This document shows, one piece after another, positions 29,405-36,960 of a stretch of 64,000 nucleotides of DNA; within the stretch, counting starts at the first letter, position 1, and every line of letters begins with the position of its first letter. The notes below the pieces were generated by a model that made no database searches, was not told where the DNA came from, and saw only the letters and a program-made list of their open reading frames with translations. The DNA is taken from assembly GCF_046736075.1 (NCBI RefSeq), contig NZ_CP177163.1:2418001-2482000 (forward strand), given 5' to 3'. This stretch comes from Stenotrophomonas sp046736075. Lineage in GTDB: Bacteria; Pseudomonadota; Gammaproteobacteria; Xanthomonadales; Xanthomonadaceae. Both the position numbers and the translations under genes were made by a program.

Positions 29405-31881
29405 TGCGGCACCACCTCGGCGGCGGCGCGCTCGCGCTCGGCGGCGCTGGGCAGGGCGTGCGCGTCGAACAGGTCCAGCACATGCAGTGCCAGTGCCTTG
29501 GGCGTGGTGGCGTCGTCTTCCTGGCCGGCCAGCACCGGGCCCACGCAGGCCGGGCACCCGGCCTTGCAGTCGCAGCGCTGCACCAGTTCCTGCGCGCGCT
29601 GCAGCAGTTCGGCCTGGCGCAGCCACAGCGGCTCGCTCAGGCCCACGCCACCGGGGAAGTTGTCGTACAGGTACACGGTAGGCACGAACTGCTGCTGCAG
29701 TTCGATCGCGCTGGCATCGAATTCGGCGCCGCGCAGCTGGCCGCGGCCGCTCTGGTCGGCCACCGCGAACCACGCACCGTCGCCATTGCCCACTGCCTTC
29801 TGCAGGTCGCGCGCATCGGCCATCACCGCCACGGTGGCCACGATGTGCAGCGCGTAGGCTGCGCCGAGGAAGCCGTCCAGTGCTTCCTGCTTGCTGTCGA
29901 ACGCGGTCAGCAGCAGCGCCTGCGGCAGCTGCCACCACACCGCGGTGGTGTGCAGTTCCTGGTCGGGCAGGTTGACCGGACCATAGCCGATGTTTTCATG
30001 GGTGTAGTAGCGGATTTTCTTGTAGCCGGCCACGCGCCGCACCACGTGTACTTCACCGTGGTGCGAATCGCCGCGCCCGGCCTGGCAGCCGTCGAACCGG
30101 TCCAGCACCTTGAGCTTGGTGAAGTCGATGCTGTCGGTGTAGTAGTCCACGTGGGTGCGGGTGACGTAGGCCTTGCGGCCTTCCCAATCCAGCCGTTCCA
30201 CCTGGTACGGGGTGGACTGCACCATGTGGATGGCGCCTTCGTACAGGGTGAGGGCGGCGGCGGAGTAGTCCACCTCGGCGATGATCTGCTGCTTGCCGTC
30301 GCTGCGGTCGACCACCACGAAGTTGCCGTCGGCGACGGAGCGCAGGCTCACCGCATTGGCCGGGTAACTGTCGGCGATCCACTCCCAGCGGTCACCCTCG
30401 CGGTGCACGACCTCGGTTTCGGCCAGTGCTTCGAGGAACACCAGTGGATCGATGGGGCCGAACGGGTCGCCGGCCAGGAACGGCAGTTCGAAGGCGGCGC
30501 AGCGGATGTGGTCGAACAGGATCAGCGGCTGGTCCGGGGCAATGCGCGCATGTTCGGGCGAGGCATCGGCGAAGAAATCCGGGTGCCGCACCACGTACTG
30601 GTCCAGCGGCTGCGAGCTGGCCACCATCACGCCCAGCGCGGGTTGCTGGCGACGCCCGGCGCGGCCGAAGCGCTGCCAGGTGGCGGCGACGCTGCCCGGA
30701 TAGCCATTGAGGACGACCACGTCCAGGCTGCCGATATCCACGCCCAGCTCCAGCGCAGAGGTGCTGACGATGCCGTCGATCTGCCCGGCGCGCATGGCGC
30801 GCTCGGTCTCGCGGCGCTCGGTGGGCAGGTAGCCGCCGCGATAGGCGCGGATGCGCGCCGGCTTGCGCGGGTCGTGGTCGAAGATGTCCTTGAGGTACTT
30901 GGTCAGCACTTCGACCATCAGCCGGCTCTGCGCGAAGATCAGCGTCTTCAGCCCGGACTTGATCGCGATGCGCGCGATGCGGTTGCTCTGCGAGCGCGCC
31001 GAGGCGCGCAGGCCGAGGTCGGCGTTGACCACCGGCGGGTTCCACAGCAGCACGTGCTTGGGGCCGCTGGGCGCGCCGGATTCGGTGATGGCGGTGACCG
31101 GCGCCTCGATCAGCGCTTCGGCATGCGCCTGCGGGTTGCCGATGGTGGCCGAGCACAGGATGAACTGCGGTTCCACCCCGTAGAACGCGCAGATCCGCTT
31201 GAGCCGGCGCAGCACGTTGGTGACATGGCTGCCGAACACGCCGCGATAGGTGTGCACCTCGTCGATCACCACGTAGCGCAGGTTCTCGAAGAACTGCGCC
31301 CACTTGGTGTGATGGGGCAGGATCGCCTGGTGCAGCATGTCCGGGTTGGAGACCACGATGTCGCCATGCAGGCGGATCGCCTGGCGTGCGTCCCCGGGGG
31401 TATCGCCATCGAAGGTGAAGGCCTTGACCCCCAGGTCGCCGGCGCGGTTGAGTTCGAGCAGTTCGGCCACCTGGTCCTGGGCCAGCGCCTTGGTGGGGAA
31501 CAGGTACAGCGCCTTGGCCTTGCCCTGCATCGCTGCGCTGACCACCGGCAGGGTGTAGCACAGCGATTTGCCGCTGGCGGTGGGGGTGACGATGGCCACG
31601 TGCTCGCCGCGCTGGGTGGCGTTCCACGCCTCGGCCTGGTGGCTGTAGAGCTGTTCGATGCCGCGCGCCTTCAGCGCCGCCGCCAGGGCGGCAGGCACAT
31701 CGGCGGGAAGCGGCGCATAGCGGCCTTCGCGCCCGGGCAGGGTGAAGCTGCCGGTGATGCGGTCGGCGTAGCGGCGCTGCAGCCGCGCGGTCAGCAGGGC
31801 GCCGTTGCGCGACGGCAGGCCATCGGTGGTGGCGAGGCGGCGCTCGGCGTCCTCGGTGCGCTTGGCGAGTTCGTAGGCCAT
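29401..31881 (-). CDS. mrfA: DEAD/DEAH helicase with DUF1998 zinc domain (YprA/MrfA family)
   Basis: The 826-residue protein has superfamily 2 helicase motifs: TPTASGKS (Walker A), IDEVH (DEVH box), SATIGNP, and QRFGRAGR (motif VI). The C-terminal DUF1998 region ends with four cysteines, CDCKAGCPAC (770, 772, 776, 779), that should bind zinc. This is the architecture of B. subtilis MrfA, a 3'-5' helicase for mitomycin C lesion repair. The ATG at 31881 was chosen over one 12 codons upstream because it gives a family-like N terminus. It heads a two-gene operon with the exonuclease. Confidence 0.88.
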   Translation of the reverse strand: MAYELAKRTEDAERRLATTDGLPSRNGALLTARLQRRYADRITGSFTLPGREGRYAPLPADVPAALAAALKARGIEQLYSHQAEAWNATQRGEHVAIVTPTASGKSLCYTLPVVSAAMQGKAKALYLFPTKALAQDQVAELLELNRAGDLGVKAFTFDGDTPGDARQAIRLHGDIVVSNPDMLHQAILPHHTKWAQFFENLRYVVIDEVHTYRGVFGSHVTNVLRRLKRICAFYGVEPQFILCSATIGNPQAHAEALIEAPVTAITESGAPSGPKHVLLWNPPVVNADLGLRASARSQSNRIARIAIKSGLKTLIFAQSRLMVEVLTKYLKDIFDHDPRKPARIRAYRGGYLPTERRETERAMRAGQIDGIVSTSALELGVDIGSLDVVVLNGYPGSVAATWQRFGRAGRRQQPALGVMVASSQPLDQYVVRHPDFFADASPEHARIAPDQPLILFDHIRCAAFELPFLAGDPFGPIDPLVFLEALAETEVVHREGDRWEWIADSYPANAVSLRSVADGNFVVVDRSDGKQQIIAEVDYSAAALTLYEGAIHMVQSTPYQVERLDWEGRKAYVTRTHVDYYTDSIDFTKLKVLDRFDGCQAGRGDSHHGEVHVVRRVAGYKKIRYYTHENIGYGPVNLPDQELHTTAVWWQLPQALLLTAFDSKQEALDGFLGAAYALHIVATVAVMADARDLQKAVGNGDGAWFAVADQSGRGQLRGAEFDASAIELQQQFVPTVYLYDNFPGGVGLSEPLWLRQAELLQRAQELVQRCDCKAGCPACVGPVLAGQEDDATTPKALALHVLDLFDAHALPSAAERERAAAEVVPQ

Positions 31882-31920
31882 GAGTACAACGGTCTGCAAA
31901 GGACGCCATGAAACCACAGC

Positions 31921-31943
31921 CGTGTCTCATCGTTTGAGACACG
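31921..31943. promoter_or_regulatory. 23-base perfect inverted repeat, candidate operator
   Basis: Arms CGTGTCTCA (31921-31929) and TGAGACACG (31935-31943) are perfect complements around TCGTT. The element lies in the 95-base gap between the divergent helicase gene and a small secreted protein gene. It does not resemble a GTAG palindrome and occurs once, so a dimeric repressor site is the simplest reading. The regulator is unknown. Confidence 0.55.
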
Positions 31944-31976
31944 CGCGAAACGAAATCTGAAGGTCGCCTCCGTATC

Positions 31977-32480
31977 ATGCACCGGAGCACGCAACGGACC
32001 AGGATGGTGGCTGTGGCAAGGGTGGGACATCGCGTTACCGCAGTGGCCGGCATGATGCTGGCAGGCCTGGCACAGGCCCAGCAGCCCCCCGTACCGCCGC
32101 CGGATGCGCACACGCCGCCGCCCGACGCGCGCAAGGACGTCACCACGCTGGGCGAAGTACGCGCGCTCAAGCCCGACGAGGACGTGCCGCTGGACCTGTA
32201 CGGCTTCAAGAGCCCGGTCCATATCGAGCCCAATACCTTCAACCGCGCCTACCGCGAAGCACCGTCGCTGGAGCAGGTCGGCATGAGCGGCGGTTACGTG
32301 ATGATGGGCATCTACTACGTCATCGGCAAAACCGCGCAGGGGCTGCACACCCTGACCCGGGCCCCGGACCCGGTCCAGGCGGCCACCGCGCGGCCGCCGC
32401 CGGAACTGGACGAGGCGCAGCAGCGCCGCGCGCTGCTGTTGTGCGCGCAGCAGGGCTGTGGCGCGCCGCCGGGCGGGTAA
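31977..32480 (+). CDS. Hypothetical exported protein
   Basis: The 167-residue protein starts with a basic region and hydrophobic stretch ending AQAQQ, a Sec signal peptide. The mature part is Pro-rich at the beginning (PPVPPPDAHTPPPDAR) and then polar, with the segment LDLYGFKSPVHIEPNTFNRAY. Two cysteines near the C terminus (CAQQGC) could form a disulfide. The ATG at 32004 also gives a good signal peptide and may be the real start. No family recognised. It faces a convergent small exported protein. Confidence 0.65.
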   Translation: MHRSTQRTRMVAVARVGHRVTAVAGMMLAGLAQAQQPPVPPPDAHTPPPDARKDVTTLGEVRALKPDEDVPLDLYGFKSPVHIEPNTFNRAYREAPSLEQVGMSGGYVMMGIYYVIGKTAQGLHTLTRAPDPVQAATARPPPELDEAQQRRALLLCAQQGCGAPPGG

Positions 32481-32508
32481 TGCCCGGCTTGCGTCGCGCG
32501 CCGCGCGC

Positions 32509-32811
32509 TCAGTAGCGCTTCGCGCCCCTGACGGCCTCGTCCATCGACTCCTGGATGCGCCGGATGTCGTTCTGCGCGGCCTCGACGTACTTCTCCACGC
32601 AGCGGAAATGCTCCTTGACGTCGCTCTGGTAGCGGCTCAGCTCGGACGGACTGTTGCCACTGGCCCTGCGCGGCGGCTGGCAGCGCGGTTCGGGGTAGCG
32701 GCTGGCGGTCATGTTGCTGGGACCGATCACCCCTGCCCCGGCCGTACCGGCGCTCAGCATCGCTGCGCCGGTTACCAGCGTCATGGCCATCATCGTTGCA
32801 ACTCGCGACAT
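32509..32811 (-). CDS. Small hypothetical exported protein
   Basis: The 100-residue protein has a signal peptide (about 1-26, cleavage near AGAG). The mature part has two cysteines (CQPP and CVEKY) and an amphipathic C-terminal helix (VEKYVEAAQNDIRRIQESMDEAV). No family recognised. It lies 43 bases downstream of the IgaA-like gene on the same strand and may be the last gene of that transcript. Confidence 0.65.
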   Translation of the reverse strand: MSRVATMMAMTLVTGAAMLSAGTAGAGVIGPSNMTASRYPEPRCQPPRRASGNSPSELSRYQSDVKEHFRCVEKYVEAAQNDIRRIQESMDEAVRGAKRY

Positions 32812-32853
32812 GCGTGATCCTCCCTGTGGAAACGCAGTATAGACATCCGGCCG

Positions 32854-34962
32854 CTACTGCTCCCAGCACCCCGGCGGCGGGCGGGTGTCGATGTCCCTGT
32901 CGAGCGCGTTGGACCGTGCCACAGCCGGCGCGGTACGGCGAAGCACACACACGCCGTGCCAGCCCACCAGCAGCGCTGCCAGCATCCACCACACCGTGTG
33001 GATCAACCCGGCCATGCCCAGGTTCGAGGGCAGGGTCGGGTCGAGGGTGAGATGCAGGGTGCGCCCATCATCGACGCGCTCGACGACCTGTCCCGCTACC
33101 GCCACGGTACGTGGCCGGGATATCTCCGCCCGGGTGCGCTCCCAGCGCGCATGTGCCGATTCCTGTGCGTACGGCGTGTCCGGGGGTGCCATGCCGTGTG
33201 CGAGCACGACGCCCGGCTGCCCGGCCTCCCGCAACGCGGGCAGCATCGCCTGCAGCTGCGCCTGTACGTAGCGGTCCACCCGGTCCTTGATGAGATCGCG
33301 CAGCTGATCGATCCGGCGTTCTTCCAGCAGGGGCACAGTGTCCACGGCACCCGACGCGGTCAGGGCGACAAGATCCGGCCAGGTCGTGGGCGCTTCGCTG
33401 CCGCGCTGCGCGGACCGCGATGCCCAAGGCAGCTGCAGCAATGCCTGGTACACCGGTTCGCACGCCGGCAAACCTTCGGCACACGCGCGATCGACAAGGT
33501 CGACCAGCGTCGGCAGTCCGTCGACCGACACCCGGCGGTGCACCTGCATGCTGCCGTAGACCCGCGCAACGGGGTCGTACTGGTACTGGCGTGCCAGGGC
33601 CATGCGCCGTGCATGATCGTCACGGTCGACCTCGGTGCGAAGCTGGCCGCCGGCCTCCAAAGCGCCAATCGCAGGGGGAAGGTTGACCGGCGGTGCATCC
33701 ACGGGCATGGCATCCCAGCGCAACCGGCTGCAGTCGCTGCGTGGCTGGCCATCCGCGGCGTCTTCGTGGCCGGTCAACATGCAATACCCGTGGGCGCGGA
33801 CGTCGAGGTGATCGCCCGGCGCGGGGGGGCGGCGCTGCACGGTGGCGGCGACCGCATCACCGCGCCATTCGCTGCCTGAGAACAACCATGCCGCGCGCTG
33901 CATGTCGTCCAGTGGGCCGTGCCCACTGGCCAACGCCCAGGCCAGCGCCAGAACGGCACCGGCGAACATCAGCGCATGGGTGGCCAAGCCGGTGGCGGGA
34001 AAGCGTTGCTGCTCGTCCACCCGCGACCAGTGGCGCCCGATCGACAGGGTCTTGCCATCGGCCAGGCAGATCTCTGCGTCCAGCCACTGACCCGGCACCA
34101 GCCTGTCCCTGTCGTTCCATGCGAAGGGCAGCTGCAGGCGCCGGTCGTGGCCGATCAGCAGGTGGGTGTCGGCGACGGCGGCGTTCTGGGGGCTGGGCAG
34201 TACCAGCAGATGGAAGATGCCACGGACCCGCACCACCCGTGCCGCCGTTGCGCCCTTGCCGGCGGGGCGCAGGAACAGGACCACCGCCAAGGCCAGCAGC
34301 AGCCCCCCGGCCACCAGGCCGACCGCGCTTGCGCGGCCGATGTCGAACGTGGCGATCCACCAGACCAGGCAGGCCGACAGCCCCGCCACGATGCACGGCC
34401 ACCGTGCCCGCCATCGACGCCGAAGCGCGATTTCTTCGGGGGTCTCGTCCCGCTCGGAAAGCACCTGCGCAGGGCCGGGAAAGGGGATGCCTGATGGGAC
34501 CGCATCGGGATCCAGGGCATGCTCCCTGACCATATCCGCCTGTATCTGCAGTGAGCGTGCATATCCGTCGCGCAGGTGGAAGGCATTGACGCGCACCACG
34601 ATGGCGACCTTCCCGCAGATCACCACCTCGGCGGCGTTGTGTGCGGCAAGGTGGGCATGCGCATCGAACGGCAGCACCACCTCCACCCCGTCGATCAGAT
34701 CGTGCACCGACGCCGCGCCTTGATACCAGAAGCCGGATCGACGGTAGACACCGTCGAGCCGCTTTACGCCCCCCTCCGCCGGATGGCCCACCGACGCCAG
34801 CAGCGGCGCCAGCGCGGCCCGCTCATCCGGCTCGAGCGGTCGGTGGTCGGGCTGGGCGCGCAGGTGCAGCAGTGCGTTGCGGGAGGACGCGCGCAGGAAC
34901 AGATAGCGGCCGGGACCGAGCACGGCGCCGGCGACCAGGAGTACGAAGAAGAGGACCGACAT
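32854..34962 (-). CDS. IgaA/UmoB-like membrane protein
   Basis: The 702-residue protein has an N-terminal membrane helix (2-21), a helix pair near 188-231, another near 330-350 and one near 655-680. Order and spacing match enterobacterial IgaA (YrfF), as do local patterns: a membrane pair followed by a cytoplasmic segment, then in the periplasmic part GDHLDVRAHGYC followed by DCSRLRWDAMP, which parallels GDTLRISGTGMC and DCSQIIWNDARSLP of E. coli. IgaA restrains the Rcs envelope-stress phosphorelay. No Rcs gene is in this window, so the partner here is unknown. It follows the TldD/MoxR cluster with a 165-base gap. Confidence 0.6.
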   Translation of the reverse strand: MSVLFFVLLVAGAVLGPGRYLFLRASSRNALLHLRAQPDHRPLEPDERAALAPLLASVGHPAEGGVKRLDGVYRRSGFWYQGAASVHDLIDGVEVVLPFDAHAHLAAHNAAEVVICGKVAIVVRVNAFHLRDGYARSLQIQADMVREHALDPDAVPSGIPFPGPAQVLSERDETPEEIALRRRWRARWPCIVAGLSACLVWWIATFDIGRASAVGLVAGGLLLALAVVLFLRPAGKGATAARVVRVRGIFHLLVLPSPQNAAVADTHLLIGHDRRLQLPFAWNDRDRLVPGQWLDAEICLADGKTLSIGRHWSRVDEQQRFPATGLATHALMFAGAVLALAWALASGHGPLDDMQRAAWLFSGSEWRGDAVAATVQRRPPAPGDHLDVRAHGYCMLTGHEDAADGQPRSDCSRLRWDAMPVDAPPVNLPPAIGALEAGGQLRTEVDRDDHARRMALARQYQYDPVARVYGSMQVHRRVSVDGLPTLVDLVDRACAEGLPACEPVYQALLQLPWASRSAQRGSEAPTTWPDLVALTASGAVDTVPLLEERRIDQLRDLIKDRVDRYVQAQLQAMLPALREAGQPGVVLAHGMAPPDTPYAQESAHARWERTRAEISRPRTVAVAGQVVERVDDGRTLHLTLDPTLPSNLGMAGLIHTVWWMLAALLVGWHGVCVLRRTAPAVARSNALDRDIDTRPPPGCWEQ

Positions 34963-35127
34963 GGAGCACGCGGGGGCAACAGGACACCGTGCAGGCTGTT
35001 GCGTCGCCCGGGGAGCCGCAAGCGCAGGTGTCGCGATCGCCCGTCCTGCGTGGCGTTTGTCGCCATCGGCCGGAAATCGGCGGCCTGAAGCGACAGCGAG
35101 GAGCCGCCGGAGGCGACACCGTGCGCG

Positions 35128-36960
35128 TCAGGCTGCCGGTGGCCCCGGTCGTCGCCGCCGCTCCAGCCACCAGAGCAGGCCACTCACCAGCACGAACGCC
35201 AGCAGCCACGGCCAGCGTGGGCCGGGCACGGTGCGTGTGGCCGGTGCGGCGTTTCCTGCACCGCCCGCACGCACGGCGTTGGCGTCGCGCAGCTGCTGGC
35301 GGTACAGCGCCTGCGCGCCGGCAGGGTCGAAGACATACACCGCCTGCGTGGTAGCGCCGTGCCGCAGCTGGTGCCAACCCGGCTGCTGCGGCCAGTAGCC
35401 GGCACAGCGGTCGGTGCCGCTGGACGGATCAATGACCAGGGCGGTGTCGCTGCCGTCCGGGGCGCGGACCTGCGTTGGTGCCTGCAGGTTGCACAGCGCG
35501 AGGCGTTCGCCGGCCCAGGACGTGGCGCTGCCGGGACGGACCGTGGCGGTGGCCGGCAGCGCGCGGGACAGCGTGGCCAGCAGGCCGCTCCACAGTTCGG
35601 CATGCCGGTCATCGCGGCCGGCCAGGACCAGCCGATAGCTGTCGGTGACCGGCAGCAGCGCCAACCGGCCCTGGCCGATGCCGCGCCAGCCACCGATGGC
35701 TGCGCCGCTGGCGTCGTGCAGCAGCGGGCCGGCATCGGCCACGCGCAGGGTGAACTGTTCCAGCGCAGGGGCAGCAGCACTGCGTGATGCGGTGTCGGCC
35801 TCGTCGGTATGGGCGGTGCGCTGGCTGGCCGGGCGTTGCGGGCCACGCCGCGCCTGCAGCAGCAGCGCGTGGGGATCGGCCGGCAGGATCAACGGCGCGC
35901 TCTGGTTGCTGCCGCTTGCGGCCAGGCCCCAGTTGCGCAGGGTCTGGCGTCCGCCGTCGCCAAGCGGCCCGGAGGTCCGCACCAGCACCCCCAGCCCGTT
36001 GCGCAGCGCGTGCTGCACGGCGCCGCGCTGCGCGCCATCGAGGGCGGCCAGGCTGCGTTCGTCGAGGATCAGCACATCGGTGGCGGCCAGGCGCGCAGCG
36101 CTGAGCGCGACCGGCGCATCGCCCAGCATGACGCCGCCGCCCGCGCTGGCCTGGGTCTGGACCGCCAGGCCGGTGTCCGTGGCCCAACGGCGCAGGTACT
36201 TGAGTTCCGGTCCCGGCGCGCCGGCCACGATCAGCACACGCGGAACGGGCTGGGCCACGGTCTGCAGCGGCACGACCACGTTGTCCACCACGTGCTGATC
36301 GGCGTCGAGCAGGCGCAGACGGAATTCGCTGCGGCCGGTGGCGCGTGCCACGCCCTGCAGCAGCACGCGGCCGTCGCCGCCGATGGCCGCGCGGTCCACC
36401 ACGCTGCCGGCCGGGTCCAGCAGTTCGGCGCTTGCCGAGGCGACGCCCTGCGCACGCGCGCGCAGGGCAAACACCGCGCCCGGTGCGGTGGCGGTGGGCG
36501 GCTGCAGCGCAACCCACCCCGTGGGTGGCGGTGAGGCGAGCGCGCTCACCTGTGCCGGCAGCGCGGTATCGCGATCACGCGCGGGCAGGCCATCGCCAAT
36601 CACGCGCAACGACTGCGTGCCCGGATGCTGGCGCAGCGCGGTGGCCAGGTCGGGCGCGGTACCGCTGCCGGCGCTGGCCCGGGCTTCGGGCAGGGCGATC
36701 ACGGTGTCGCCGGGCGCGCGCGTCCAGCGCACCGTATCGGCAGCGGCGGTGACCACGGTCAGCTGGCCGGTGGGCGCGGGGGTCTGCGGGGGTACCAGGC
36801 ACAGGAACAGCAGCCCGCCGCTGGCGGCCTGCAGCACCAGCAGGGACAGCAGGTGCCATGCGCTGCGGCGCGGCCCCTGCCGCTGCCGCCACAGCAGCCG
36901 CGCGCTGCCGAGCAGCACGATGGCGGCCAGTGCAACGGCGATCCAGCGGGCATCGCTCAT
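35128..36960 (-). CDS. Large membrane protein with glutamine amidotransferase-like region
   Basis: The 610-residue protein has two N-terminal membrane helices (about 5-22 and 32-55), a large extracytoplasmic part, and a C-terminal helix (about 587-604, WPWLLAFVLVSGLLWWL) before a basic tail. The central segment RVLIVAGAPGPELKYLRRWA followed by DVLILDERSLAAL and HALRNGLGVLVRTSGPL resembles the GATase1-like fold often present in proteins encoded next to BatA genes; no catalytic Cys is visible. ATG overlaps the preceding stop by 4 bases (ATGA), so it is translated as part of the MoxR-BatA operon. Confidence 0.75.
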   Translation of the reverse strand: MSDARWIAVALAAIVLLGSARLLWRQRQGPRRSAWHLLSLLVLQAASGGLLFLCLVPPQTPAPTGQLTVVTAAADTVRWTRAPGDTVIALPEARASAGSGTAPDLATALRQHPGTQSLRVIGDGLPARDRDTALPAQVSALASPPPTGWVALQPPTATAPGAVFALRARAQGVASASAELLDPAGSVVDRAAIGGDGRVLLQGVARATGRSEFRLRLLDADQHVVDNVVVPLQTVAQPVPRVLIVAGAPGPELKYLRRWATDTGLAVQTQASAGGGVMLGDAPVALSAARLAATDVLILDERSLAALDGAQRGAVQHALRNGLGVLVRTSGPLGDGGRQTLRNWGLAASGSNQSAPLILPADPHALLLQARRGPQRPASQRTAHTDEADTASRSAAAPALEQFTLRVADAGPLLHDASGAAIGGWRGIGQGRLALLPVTDSYRLVLAGRDDRHAELWSGLLATLSRALPATATVRPGSATSWAGERLALCNLQAPTQVRAPDGSDTALVIDPSSGTDRCAGYWPQQPGWHQLRHGATTQAVYVFDPAGAQALYRQQLRDANAVRAGGAGNAAPATRTVPGPRWPWLLAFVLVSGLLWWLERRRRPGPPAA

